From Chloroflexota bacterium (lineage in GTDB: Bacteria > Chloroflexota > UBA11872 > VXOZ01), in assembly GCA_958295775.1 (NCBI GenBank), contig CATQHC010000009.1:434001-498000 (forward strand): a stretch of 64,000 bases of DNA. The letters are read 5' to 3'. The notes beneath the pieces are model-generated. The model was not told the origin of the DNA. It did no database searches and worked only from the letters and a program-made list of their open reading frames with translations. Below are positions 7,701 through 16,280 of this stretch, one piece after another (within the stretch, counting starts at the first letter, position 1; the number at the start of each line of letters is the position of its first letter). The position numbers and the translations under genes were made by a program.

Positions 7701-7782
7701 GACGGAGCAAGCCACCTGCGCTCCAGTGTCTTCCCGATAGGTAGGAGAGCAACGGCAAATTGTGTTAACTACGTTCACACGC

Positions 7783-9105
7783 TCAGCCCTCGCGTGTGCT
7801 TACGCTCAAGTCCGCCACTAGGATCGGCGGCGCGGAGAAGCCGCCGCCCACCCACTCCGGCTCGCTCCCGATTGCAGCAATGTCCTTGAGCGCTTCATAG
7901 ACATTTCCTGCCACCATCGTATCCTTCACACGGCCGGCAAGCTTGCCGTTTTCGATCTTGTAGCCCAAGTGCACGTTGCCGGAGAAGTCACCGGCAAAGA
8001 GGTTGCCCATCCCCGCGCCCATCGTAAATTCAACCAGAACTCCCTCAGCGACGCTGCCGATAAGGTCTTGGAGACTACCGCCGCTGCCAGGCGCGACAAC
8101 CACATTGTGATAGCCGGGCGCCGGCAGGGAACTCGGCGAGCGTTCGCCGTTGCCGGTCGGCTCGGCGCCGGCCAACCCTGCGGTCTGCAGATCGTAAATG
8201 AAGGTACGCACGTAGCCGTCTTCCACCAGCGGCGTGCGCCGCAACGGCATACCTTCGTCGTCGGTAGGAGAGGAGCCAACGGCAAAGTCTATCGTACCGT
8301 CATCGTAGATGCTCAACTTCTCGTCAAACACCTGCTCTCCCAGCTTATCGCTCAAGGGCGACGCGCCCTGCAACACGGTCTTGCCGCTGAATGCCTGCCT
8401 GAGCGGTTGCATGAGCGTATTGCCGAGTCCCTGTGGTGTGAAGAGGACCGGCATGTGCTTGGTGGACACATCCGCATTGTGGCGCGCGTCCTCAACTCGC
8501 TGGATGACTCGCTGCGCTACCGTCTTCGGGTCAATGTCCGCCCGGCAAGAAACCGCATAGTGCCAAACGTCCAAGAGGTCTTCGCCTCGCGTCAGGTTAA
8601 CACTGCCGCTCAAGGACACCACAGACTTAACGTAGTCGGTGCCGCCACCCAGCGAATTGAGCAGCCGCACGCGTGTGACCCGTTTCGCAGCGCCTACGTC
8701 GCACAAGAACTGGTCGTCGTGATTGCGCAGCAAATCCAGGGCTTCCGTGCCGAGAGACACAAGGTTTTCCAGGGAAAGGGCCTCAACCGCCGGATCAAAC
8801 GTCGCGACTCCATTCGCCGTGAAGGCGCCGGGGAGCGAAAACTGCGCCTGGGCGCCGAACTGCGCGGACTCAACCGCGCTTGCAACGAGTGCGTCCAGAT
8901 CGCCCGGATTACCAAGCTTGGACGAATAGCCCAGACCGATGCGGCCGTCTTTGATGATACGCAATGCCATGCCGCTCGACTCACGGGCGTTGATGGACTT
9001 CATCCGATTGGCTTCAAAGGAGATAGGGAGCTCCGTCGACTCATAGAAGAAGGCCTCGGCCACCTCCGCCTCTTTCTTGGCTTTCTCCAACAATGCATCG
9101 AGCAT
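7783..9105 (-). CDS. pmbA: TldD/PmbA-family protein, PmbA (TldE)-like
   Basis: This 440-residue protein is the PmbA/TldE partner of the TldD-TldE peptidase. In known systems the heterodimer degrades unfolded or leader-bearing peptides; TldD supplies the metal-binding motif and PmbA lacks it. The sequence follows PmbA throughout: SFEANRMKSINARESSGMALRI near the N-terminus, the MPVLFTPQGLG strand in the middle, LRRTPLVEDGYV, and the C-terminal glycine-rich block EFTMGAGMGNLFAGDFSGNV. No HExxxH is present. The ATG at 9105 was chosen because GGGAGG stands before it and because the tldD stop is only 4 bases upstream, indicating translational coupling in the degV-tldD-pmbA operon. Confidence 0.92.
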   Translation of the reverse strand: MLDALLEKAKKEAEVAEAFFYESTELPISFEANRMKSINARESSGMALRIIKDGRIGLGYSSKLGNPGDLDALVASAVESAQFGAQAQFSLPGAFTANGVATFDPAVEALSLENLVSLGTEALDLLRNHDDQFLCDVGAAKRVTRVRLLNSLGGGTDYVKSVVSLSGSVNLTRGEDLLDVWHYAVSCRADIDPKTVAQRVIQRVEDARHNADVSTKHMPVLFTPQGLGNTLMQPLRQAFSGKTVLQGASPLSDKLGEQVFDEKLSIYDDGTIDFAVGSSPTDDEGMPLRRTPLVEDGYVRTFIYDLQTAGLAGAEPTGNGERSPSSLPAPGYHNVVVAPGSGGSLQDLIGSVAEGVLVEFTMGAGMGNLFAGDFSGNVHLGYKIENGKLAGRVKDTMVAGNVYEALKDIAAIGSEPEWVGGGFSAPPILVADLSVSTREG

Positions 9106-9109
9106 ATGA

Positions 9110-10468
9110 CTACTGACCTCCCACCAAGCACTTGCTGATGAGTACGTGGGGGCTGCCGTCGCCAACCGGCGCCGACTGGCCATTCTTGCCGCACGTGCCA
9201 CCCGCCGGGTCCCAGGCGAAGTCGTTGCCGACGGCGATGATGTTTTCCAGGGTGGTAAAGACGTTTCCGGAGAGATTCACTCCCCGCAGCGGCTCGGCCA
9301 GCTTGCCGTCGCGAATGGCATAGGCTTCCATGCAAGAGAACGTGAACATTTCCATGCTCGTCTGGCCGCCGTACCAATTCTTGCAGTACACGCCGTCCTT
9401 GACCTCCGCCAGCATTTCGTCAAAGGGCGTATCCCCCGGCTCGATGGCCGTATTGCGCATACGCACCAAGGGCGGCACGCGGTAGCTCTCAGCGCGCGCA
9501 TTGCCCGTGGGCGCTTCGTTCATCTTGCCTGCCGTTTCCCGTGAGTGCAGCCGTCCCACCAGTTCGCCTTCCCTAATCAAGTACTGTTTGCCAGTGGGCA
9601 CGCCCTCATCATCGTATGAAAAGGAACCGGTAAGACCGCGCACTTGTCCGCTGTCTGCGATGTTGAGCTGCTTACTGCCGAAAGTACGACCCAAGACCAT
9701 GATCTCTTTCAGTTTCTCATTCTCGTAGACGTGGTCGGCTTCCGAGAGATGCCCGAATGCCTCATGGGCAAAGACTCCCGCCAACGTAGAGTCGAGTATC
9801 ACCATGAATTCCCCGCCTTTGGGCGGTGTCGCGTCGAGCATGCCTACCGCTTTCGCGGCGGCCTCGCGTACCTCCGCATGGCGATTCTCCACTACGCTGT
9901 AGTCGTCGCTGCTGGCAAAGCCCGTCCGCGCCTGTTGCACATTGCCGTTGTCGCGCGCCACGACGCCAAAGTGAGCGGTCAGCCTGCCGCGCTCTTGCTC
10001 GATATAGGTACCCGTCGAGTTGCCGTAGTACTGCTTGCGGTAGCCGTCACCGTAGCGCACCGTAGAGGTCTGAATCTTTGGCGTCCGCCAGATTTCCTCT
10101 ACGTAGGAGTCCATGAGGCGCTTCTTGTCCGCCAGCGCAATCTCTCGCGGGTCGCGCACCATCGCGACGCGCACGACGTCGTCAACCGGCGGCACGTCCA
10201 CCAACTCGGTCTTTTCATTGCCAACCAAGCGTGCCTGGCTAACCGCCTGGGTTACCTTTTCCTTCAGGTCGGACAATTGATTGAAGGAGACGAATCCCCA
10301 GCCGCCGTTTACCACCGCGCGCACGCAACCGCCAAGTTGTGTGGTTGTGCCAACCTCCTCCAAGTCCTGGCCGCGGTAGGTGATGCTGGTAGACTTCGTC
10401 TCCTCGATGCGAATTTCTACGTAATCTGCCGTATGGTGTTTGAGCGCGTCTTCAATGCGTTCGCGCAT
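9110..10468 (-). CDS. tldD: Metallopeptidase TldD
   Basis: This 452-residue protein is the catalytic subunit of the TldD-TldE peptidase. The zinc-binding motif HEAFGH is at residues 235-240, within LAGVFAHEAFGHLSEAD. The C-terminal region has the family's GGTCGKNGQSAPVGDGSPHV segment containing a conserved Cys. The RGQDLEEVGTTTQLGGCVR region near the N-terminus is also typical. Length and layout are normal. The gene is the middle member of a minus-strand operon: it begins 9 bases after the degV stop, with AAGGAGTG as a strong ribosome-binding site overlapping the end of degV, and it ends 4 bases before pmbA. The peptide substrate cannot be told from the sequence. Confidence 0.96.
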   Translation of the reverse strand: MRERIEDALKHHTADYVEIRIEETKSTSITYRGQDLEEVGTTTQLGGCVRAVVNGGWGFVSFNQLSDLKEKVTQAVSQARLVGNEKTELVDVPPVDDVVRVAMVRDPREIALADKKRLMDSYVEEIWRTPKIQTSTVRYGDGYRKQYYGNSTGTYIEQERGRLTAHFGVVARDNGNVQQARTGFASSDDYSVVENRHAEVREAAAKAVGMLDATPPKGGEFMVILDSTLAGVFAHEAFGHLSEADHVYENEKLKEIMVLGRTFGSKQLNIADSGQVRGLTGSFSYDDEGVPTGKQYLIREGELVGRLHSRETAGKMNEAPTGNARAESYRVPPLVRMRNTAIEPGDTPFDEMLAEVKDGVYCKNWYGGQTSMEMFTFSCMEAYAIRDGKLAEPLRGVNLSGNVFTTLENIIAVGNDFAWDPAGGTCGKNGQSAPVGDGSPHVLISKCLVGGQ

Positions 10469-10477
10469 GGATGCGAC

Positions 10478-11335
10478 TCACTCCTTGTGAAAAGTAATGC
10501 CCACGGCGCCCGGCCCTGCGTGGGTGCCGATTGCCGGTCCAATTGTGCCTTTGATTACGACCTTTGCTGACACGCGGCTCAGAATTGCTTCCTGCAATTC
10601 AGCCGCAAATTCCGGTGAATTCGCATGCATAACGCCTAAGTGTGTGAGCTCGCCCTCAGCGCCGGCCACACTCTCCACGTACAGCGCCATGCGTTCGATA
10701 ACGCGCGACCGGGTGCGCACCTTATCCAGTACGTCGATTGCGCCATCCTTGAGGATAAGCACCGGCTTGATCCGAAGCAGAGAGCCAAGCAGGTGCGACG
10801 CAGCCCCGAGCCGGCCGCCGCGACGCAAGTATTCCAGGGTTTCGGGTGTGAAAGCGACGTGCATAAGGTCGGCAACATATTTGATGTGGTTTACGATGCG
10901 ATCAGCTTCCATATCCTCGGCAGCCAGCCGCGCGGCTTCTCGCGCCATGTAGGCCACCCCCAATGAAGCCGATTGCGTATCAATCACGTGAATCTTGCAG
11001 GACGACTCTTCCTGCATCTGTTGGGTAGCCGTCAGTGCCGACTGCACCGTGCCGCTCAGCTTGCCGGAGACGTGAAGGGAGACGATGTGTTCATGATCCT
11101 GCGCCAAACGCTGATAGACCTCCACAAACTCCCCTGCCGAGGGCTGCGAGGTCTGCGGCAACTCCTTGGCCTCCGTGAGCATGGAGTAAAACTGCTCACC
11201 CTTGATGTCCACGCCATCCTTGTAATCGATATCGCCAAAACGAACGTGAGCCGGCACAACGGTAATGTGCTGCTCAGCGGCAATGGTGGGATCGAGGTCG
11301 CTCGTGCTATCAGTAACGATGGCAATCGTACTCAT
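10478..11335 (-). CDS. degV: DegV-family fatty-acid-binding protein
   Basis: This 285-residue DegV protein belongs to a family that binds fatty acids, with FakB as the best-studied member; FakB presents acyl chains to the kinase FakA for phosphorylation. Hallmarks are the N-terminal IVTDSTSDLDP, the TSQPSAGEFVEVY segment (the T-S-Q-P/S site that contacts the carboxylate), IHVIDTQSASLGVAYMA, and the C-terminal GPAIGTHAGPGAVGI. No fakA is in the window. The ATG at 11335 has GGAG 6 bases upstream. It is the first gene of degV-tldD-pmbA, behind a TTGACT-TATAGC promoter. The link between a lipid-binding protein and the TldD peptidase is unexplained. Confidence 0.93.
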   Translation of the reverse strand: MSTIAIVTDSTSDLDPTIAAEQHITVVPAHVRFGDIDYKDGVDIKGEQFYSMLTEAKELPQTSQPSAGEFVEVYQRLAQDHEHIVSLHVSGKLSGTVQSALTATQQMQEESSCKIHVIDTQSASLGVAYMAREAARLAAEDMEADRIVNHIKYVADLMHVAFTPETLEYLRRGGRLGAASHLLGSLLRIKPVLILKDGAIDVLDKVRTRSRVIERMALYVESVAGAEGELTHLGVMHANSPEFAAELQEAILSRVSAKVVIKGTIGPAIGTHAGPGAVGITFHKE

Positions 11336-11465
11336 GCAGTCTCCTCTCTCTACTCTTCCTTGAGCATTTCGTCTCGGTTGCGCCTTCAACGAATTCTTGC
11401 ATGCCTGCGCAAGCGGTAACAATCCACGTACCTTCACACCCATTCTTCCAGAATTCGTCTCTCAC

Positions 11466-11493
11466 GCTATACTAACGCACACGTGGCAGTCAA
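11466..11493 (-). promoter_or_regulatory. Sigma-70-type promoter for degV-tldD-pmbA
   Basis: On the minus strand TTGACT (11493-11488) and TATAGC (11471-11466) are separated by 16 bases, about 130 bases upstream of the degV ATG. This is the best two-box promoter seen in the window. The remainder of the intergenic interval 11336-11820 shows no gene or repeat. Confidence 0.6.
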
Positions 11494-11820
11494 CCGCTAA
11501 TTTTGAACAGGAAGAGGGCGCCGGTAGCTGGGGATAGCGTAACACGATTCTTGCCCAAGTTCTTGAAGAAGACTTGAAGGGCTGAAGGCAATACCATGCC
11601 AAAGTACGTGGAGTGTGCGCGAGGCCTGCCTAGCACACGCTTGCTATGCCTTGCGCACCCAGGTGCTGGGAGCCGCCGTTACCAGAGGCTGTACAACGGC
11701 ATGCCGTTAGAACGCTTAGAATAGTGAACAAGGACTGGGAGAAAGCGGTCGCGTGCCCGTGGAATGTCCCGGTCGCAGAGCTATTGAGGCATCATCCATA
11801 CGCTATAGGAGAAGGTTGGC

Positions 11821-12669
11821 ATGAAAGTGGTTGTGACGGGTGGCAGCGGCAACATCGGGCAGTACGTAGTGAGAGAGCTCTTGCGCGCCGGGCACGAGAT
11901 CGTCTCCTTTGACCGGGTGGCGCCGCGGGAGCCGGAACCGGGCGTGCACTATCGCGTCGGCGATCATGAGGACGAGGGCACGATTTTCGAATTGCTCGCC
12001 CCTGCCGAGGCCGTGGTGCACCTCTCTGCCATCCCCTCGCCGGGTACCCACGCCAACGCGTTTGTCTTCCGCACGAACGTGATGGGGACGTATAACGTGT
12101 GCGAGGCCGCCGCCACCTTAGGACTAAAGAAAATCGTGGCTACGAGCAGCATCAATGTACTCGGCATGAGCTTCCGCTACCGGGACTTTGCTCCAAGTTA
12201 CCTACCGGTGGACGAAAACCACCCCGATCTGCCGCAAGACCCATACGGTCTTTCCAAAGTCGTGGGAGAAGACATCGTGGACATGGCCCATCGGCGGACC
12301 GGCATACCCGCGGTGTCCATTCGCCCGTCGCATGTGGTCATGCCGGAGACGTGGCCGGACCGCCTGGCAGCAATGGATGCCGACTTCAATGTCTTCTATA
12401 GCGGCATCTGGGGGTATGCGGACGTGCGCGACTTGGCGGTAGGCTTCCGATTGGCTCTTGAAACAGAATCCGCCGTGCAGGGCGCATACTATATCGTCGC
12501 CGACGACGCCTTTTGCCCCATGCCCCTTGCCGAAGCCGCGCCGCTGGCCTTTCCCGGCATTGGGGACATAGCAGCCCACCTTACTGGCACGGAATCGGGC
12601 ATCACCAATGCCAAGGCAAAACGCGATCTCGGCTTTCAGGCACAGCACTCCTGGCGGGACTTTGCGTAG
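11821..12669 (+). CDS. NAD-dependent epimerase/dehydratase family protein
   Basis: This 282-residue extended SDR has the nucleotide-binding motif TGGSGNIGQYV (about residues 6-16), an Asp after strand 2 (SFDR) favouring NAD, a VVHLSAIPSP segment, a catalytic Thr/Ser in VATSSINV, and Tyr-x3-Lys in YGLSKVVGE. At 282 residues it is shorter than UDP-glucose 4-epimerase and close to the uronate dehydrogenase group. The substrate is probably a sugar or sugar-nucleotide and is not determined. AGGAGA stands 7 bases before the ATG. The gene appears monocistronic. Confidence 0.82.
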   Translation: MKVVVTGGSGNIGQYVVRELLRAGHEIVSFDRVAPREPEPGVHYRVGDHEDEGTIFELLAPAEAVVHLSAIPSPGTHANAFVFRTNVMGTYNVCEAAATLGLKKIVATSSINVLGMSFRYRDFAPSYLPVDENHPDLPQDPYGLSKVVGEDIVDMAHRRTGIPAVSIRPSHVVMPETWPDRLAAMDADFNVFYSGIWGYADVRDLAVGFRLALETESAVQGAYYIVADDAFCPMPLAEAAPLAFPGIGDIAAHLTGTESGITNAKAKRDLGFQAQHSWRDFA

Positions 12670-12872
12670 AGCATTAATGTGCTGCCGCATTGGCAACGCT
12701 TCCTATGGACCAAATGCGCCGGCCGAATGCCCCACAAACTGCTTGGTGACTTGCTAGCGCAAGACTGCGACTGCGCCGTCTTCTCCTTTCTGGGCATTGG
12801 TTCCACGCGGAGTTGCTATACTGAGTGTGAGTTTGAAGCGCCAGCGGAAAGTGTCCGTGCTGAGCCCGCCAG

Positions 12873-12919
12873 CCGTTCGTGCTGAGGGCTGCGCGAAGCC
12901 CCTGTCGAAGCACGGACGG
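12873..12919. repeat. Dispersed hairpin repeat D, copy 1
   Basis: CCGTTCGTGCT at the left is nearly complementary to AGCACGGACGG at the right. In between are GAGGGCT and AGCCCCT arms around GCGCGA, giving a long hairpin of about 47 bases. A degenerate partner follows at 12961-12987 (TTCGACAAGCTCAGGCC). Other copies are at 35695 and 52515. The 12670-13083 interval has no gene apart from these repeats. Confidence 0.8.
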
Positions 12920-12960
12920 CGAATTGTGCGCAGCTATTTTGACTATCCAGATTCTCAGTG

Positions 12961-12987
12961 CCGGCCTTCGACAAGCTCAGGCCGAAC
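12961..12987. repeat. Dispersed repeat D, partial copy
   Basis: CCGGCCTTCGACAAGCTCAG followed by GCCGAAC is a shortened form of repeat D in the opposite orientation, about 40 bases after the full copy. Confidence 0.6.
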
Positions 12988-13083
12988 AGGGACAGAGCTC
13001 CGTGCGAGGTGAAAGTTGCCCACGGTTTCACTTTTACAGACAGTTACATGCGGGTGTCCAATTTGAGCATAAGGACTACTGTA

Positions 13084-14127
13084 GTGTCATCACCAATTAA
13101 GTTGACCAGCCTGGCCGCTTGCGCAGGCTGAGCGGGAAAACTCGGCCCCGCCGAGCTCGCGCAGGTGCTGCGCGCCTTCCCTTCACAAGCGAATAGCAAT
13201 CTACTGGTGGGCTTAACCGCGCCGGATGACGCCGCCGTCTACCGCATGAGCGACGAACAGGCCATCATCAGTACTGCGGATTTCTTTCCTCCCGTCGTAG
13301 ACGATCCGTATGCCTACGGGCAGATCGCCGCCGCCAACGCGCTGAGCGACGTCTACGCCATGGGTGGCGAGCCGCTCTTTGCCCTGAATCTCGCGGGCTT
13401 TCCGGACGACCTTGACCTGGAAATCCTGAGCCGCATTTTTCAGGGCGGCGCCGAAAAGGTGATCGAAGCGGGCGCCGTCATTGCCGGCGGACATACGGTG
13501 ACTGATGAGGAGCCAAAATACGGCTTAGCCGTAACCGGCCAGGTGCATCCCGACCGCATCTTTACCAAGGCCGGCGCGCAACCGGGCGACCTGCTGGTGC
13601 TCACGAAACCCATCGGCACGGGCGTCATTACCACGGCCCACAAACGCGATTGCGTCGAACCCGCGCATCTCGATGAGGCCGTTGCCAGCATGTGCCGTCT
13701 CAATGGCTCTGCCGCACGGCTATTCCAAGATTTCACCATCCACGCCTGCACCGACGTCACCGGCTACGGCTTGCTCGGCCACGCGATGGAGATGGCGCGC
13801 CACGGCAACGTGCGCTTCAATATCGCTGCTAATGCTGTCCCGCTGCTGAGCGGCGCGCTGGGATACTCCCAGGATGACGTGGTGCCCGGCGGTCTCGACC
13901 GCAACCGCGCGCATCTGCTGGATGAGGGGTTGCTTGCGCTAGACAAGTACATTCCCCCTGCCCTCGCCGCACTCCTCTTCGACCCCCAGACCAGCGGCGG
14001 CCTACTCGCAGCCGTGCCTCCACGGGAACAAGCCCAGCTTGAAGAAGCCTTCCGCGCCGCCAATGAGCCCTGTTGGGTCCTCGGCTCGGTGAGCGAGGGC
14101 ACGGGCATAACCGTTACTACGGCATAG
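13084..14127 (+). CDS. selD: Selenide, water dikinase, selenoprotein with in-frame UGA (Sec16)
   Basis: SelD makes selenophosphate from selenide and ATP for selenocysteine and selenouridine synthesis. From 13141 onward the frame is unmistakable SelD: LVGLTAPDDAAVY, IISTADFFPPVVDDP, AAANALSDVYAMGG, AGGHTV, TDVTGYGLLGH and FDPQTSGGLL. The same frame continues upstream through a TGA at 13129-13131 into IKLTSLAACAG, giving CAG-U-AGK. This matches GAGCGCK of E. coli SelD, whose Cys17 and Lys20 are catalytic, so the UGA sits exactly at the catalytic position and should encode selenocysteine. The GTG at 13084 is preceded by AAGGA at an 8-base spacing. The total is 347 residues, normal for SelD. A hairpin follows the UGA directly. 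An annotation starting at 13165 would miss the active site. Confidence 0.93.
13132..13160 (+). promoter_or_regulatory. Candidate bacterial SECIS hairpin in selD
   Basis: Immediately after the UGA, GCGGG (13132-13136) can pair with CTCGC (13156-13160) using one G-U pair, and CTCGG (13141-13145) with CCGAG (13151-13155), leaving an AAAA bulge and a CCCCG loop. Bacterial SECIS elements occupy this position. SelB recognition features cannot be verified by eye. Confidence 0.4.
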
Positions 14128-14202
14128 ACCGCGATACAAACGTCAAGACACGTCAATCGCCGCGCGCAAGGCTCACAGGTCGTTCCCGCCATGCGGCGGC
14201 AA

Positions 14203-14817
14203 TTACTCGCCCGCGCCGGCGGCTTCATGCTCGTTCCGCCACACCACCAGATCGGTGTTCACCCTACCGTCCGGCTCCTGGATGCGGGCGTGGCAGGTGA
14301 AGCCGTTCTTTTGGAAGGCGCGCTGGCTGCGGTGGTTGTCCGCCATGACGGGAGCGAAGATAGCGTCTGCCTTCGCCACGTTGAAACCATATGCGACGAG
14401 CAACCCAATCGCCTCGGTGCCGTAGCCGCGGCCCCACAGCTCCCTCTCGCCGATCATCAGATCAATGCGGCGCAGGTCTTGATCGGGAAATTGTGCGACG
14501 ATCCGCTGCAGGTTCATGCGCTGCAGCCAACACTCGCCGATGGGACTTTCCTCTACCTCCATGATGAAACAGTAGGCATGCGTTGAAATCCAGCGGTAGA
14601 TGAGTTGCAGTTCCTCCAGCGTGCTCTCTGTGAATTCGTTGTGGTCTGCCATTTCCATGACGTTAGGGTCGTTATTCCACTTGAGGAGCACGTCCCAATC
14701 ATCTTCATTCATTGGACGCAAAGTGACCGTAGCGCCACGCAGCGTGACGTCATGGCTCAGGAGGGCCGTGGTACGGCGTTCAGGGGTGGGCTGAAGTTCC
14801 GGGACGACAGTATTCAT
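14203..14817 (-). CDS. GNAT-family N-acetyltransferase (RimJ/RimL-like)
   Basis: This 204-residue protein has the GNAT fold. It opens VTLRPMNEDDWDVLLKWNNDPNV, as in the RimJ/RimL and AAC(6') subgroup. The acetyl-CoA pyrophosphate-binding loop is GERELWGRGYGTEAIGLLVAYGF (R/Q-x-x-G-x-G/A at WGRGYGTEA), and it has the C-terminal NHRSQRAFQKNGF signature. The substrate is unknown; a protein N-terminus or a small amine are the usual options. A TATACT hexamer ends only 6 bases before the ATG at 14817, so the transcript may be leaderless or the true start may be further in. The gene is convergent with selD. Confidence 0.85.
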   Translation of the reverse strand: MNTVVPELQPTPERRTTALLSHDVTLRGATVTLRPMNEDDWDVLLKWNNDPNVMEMADHNEFTESTLEELQLIYRWISTHAYCFIMEVEESPIGECWLQRMNLQRIVAQFPDQDLRRIDLMIGERELWGRGYGTEAIGLLVAYGFNVAKADAIFAPVMADNHRSQRAFQKNGFTCHARIQEPDGRVNTDLVVWRNEHEAAGAGE

Positions 14818-14926
14818 AGGAGTAGTATACTAGCAGAAGAAGCAAGAGAGACGCGGCAGCGCGCGACTAGTCAATGGAAAACTGCGCGCCCCACGTGCCG
14901 CCATTAAACCATAAGGAGCATTGAGA

Positions 14927-15628
14927 ATGAGTCAGGTGCAAGACATAGTTGCCGGTGCAGAGATCGATGAACGTTGGCTGCCGCCCTCGCCGCACCGCGA
15001 GAAGATACTGGAGAAGATCGCGCTGGGCCGCGCCCACATCGAGGAGACCGGCCACAACCAACCGCCGCTCGTCTACTTCGAGGATGGCGGCATGATGGAA
15101 TTGCCGCGCGTGCGCTGGGCCGGCGCCAATCAGTTCGTGCCCGATATGTCGGCAGAAGGCGCCGCGCGCCAGACCCACTACACCGACGTGTGCGGCAGCA
15201 TTGACGAACTCAAGCGCATTGAAGCGGAAGAGCCCGCACGAGTGCAGAGCGACGTCGCGCACATCACCGAGCTTCTCGACGACATCCAGCACATGATGGA
15301 GCGCATGCACCGCCGCTGGGACGTGTACAAAGAAGCTGCGGACGCGCTCATGGCGGCGGCGCAGCAGATGCAGGCCATCACCGGGCCGGACGTGCCCGGC
15401 GGTCTTGCCAAGCTGGAAGAGATGCGCCGCTTCCTGCTCGAGCATCCGGAAGAAGTCGCCGCCAACGTGCCGTGGCTGCACCAGACCGCTGAAGAGGTGC
15501 GCTCAGTCGCCGGCCGCAACGAGCAAACCCTCTATGCCTACCGCGAAGCCTGGATCGAGGCGGGCGCCAGCTATTTGCACGTTAAAGGCAGCCGCGCTTG
15601 GAACCCTGATAACGGTCAATCTTCCTGA
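14927..15628 (+). CDS. Uncharacterised protein, helical, about 233 residues
   Basis: I do not recognise this family. The 233-residue product is soluble, with no signal peptide or membrane segment. It starts with an IDERWLPPSPHREKILEKIALG segment, has an aromatic stretch LVYFEDGGMMELPRVRWAGANQFVPDM, and then a long, mostly helical region with heptad-like spacing (about residues 95-205). It ends in a YREAWIEAGASYLHVKGSRAW segment. The ATG at 14927 has AAGGAG at an 8-base spacing, better than the upstream TTG at 14921. The codon bias resembles the neighbours, so it is probably a native gene. It stands alone. Confidence 0.7.
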   Translation: MSQVQDIVAGAEIDERWLPPSPHREKILEKIALGRAHIEETGHNQPPLVYFEDGGMMELPRVRWAGANQFVPDMSAEGAARQTHYTDVCGSIDELKRIEAEEPARVQSDVAHITELLDDIQHMMERMHRRWDVYKEAADALMAAAQQMQAITGPDVPGGLAKLEEMRRFLLEHPEEVAANVPWLHQTAEEVRSVAGRNEQTLYAYREAWIEAGASYLHVKGSRAWNPDNGQSS

Positions 15629-15830
15629 ACACTCCTAACGGGGTTGCCGCACAGGTATACAGGTTGCCGGTGTGGAGTAAGTTTGAGGAGGTATTTGGGT
15701 AGAGACCCAGTACCGATCACAGCAAGTTACGCTTTCATCTTGATTGCCCGGGAAGTCACGCCTGCAATAACGATTTGACTACGCTAGTGCTGAAGAGCAG
15801 TAGTCAGAGAAACCCCAATCGGACCAATTG

Positions 15831-16280
15831 ATGGCGAACGTCAACCTTACGCAAGCCGAAGCCGACGAACTAATCGCTCTCGAGAAGTACAGGGTCGACG
15901 CGCAGGAGTGGCTCTATCCACACATGGGTGGGAAGGTCATCATCCCGCTAGTTTCACAGGATGGTCGTGAGCAGTTCCGGTTGGATCTATATCGGAGCAA
16001 GATCGCCCTCTCCCGCAGAACCTATCAGAATCGCGCCCGGGGCGTCGTGGTTTTGGTCAGACTGGATGCAAGCGGTCCGCCACACCGTAACCCTGATGAT
16101 GAAGAAGTGCCCGCACCACACCTACACATTTACCGGGAAGGCTATGGCGATAGATGGGCAATCCCGGTGCCGTCAGTGCGCTTCTCAAACTTAATCGACA
16201 CTTGGCAAACGCTTCAGGATTTCATGGAGTACTGCAGTATAACGGAGCCACCCAATATCAGAAAAGAGTTGTTTCCATGA
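15831..16280 (+). CDS. DUF6978-like protein, first gene of a putative toxin-antitoxin/defence cassette
   Basis: This 149-residue soluble protein begins [14 protein letters not shown] and has the compact signature [13 protein letters not shown] followed by [15 protein letters not shown] recognise this pattern as the uncharacterised DUF6978 family; the assignment is from memory and not searched. The His-rich [11 protein letters not shown] block and the preceding GPPHxNPD could form a catalytic or metal site. The gene ends in ATGA overlap with the DUF1828 gene, so the two are translationally coupled. G+C is lower than in neighbouring genes. The ATG at 15831 lacks a clear Shine-Dalgarno; a TTG sits one codon earlier. 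Confidence 0.7.
   Translation: MANVNLTQAEADELIALEKYRVDAQEWLYPHMGGKVIIPLVSQDGREQFRLDLYRSKIALSRRTYQNRARGVVVLVRLDASGPPHRNPDDEEVPAPHLHIYREGYGDRWAIPVPSVRFSNLIDTWQTLQDFMEYCSITEPPNIRKELFP

Noticed and set aside
7487-7782. hicA toxin gene next to hicB
   Set aside because: No frame with a HicA-like double-stranded-RNA-binding pattern was found on either strand. The space is filled by two dispersed repeats.
7969-9138. 389-codon frame antisense to pmbA
   Set aside because: It is a shadow frame with no domain; the pmbA/tldD operon occupies the other strand.
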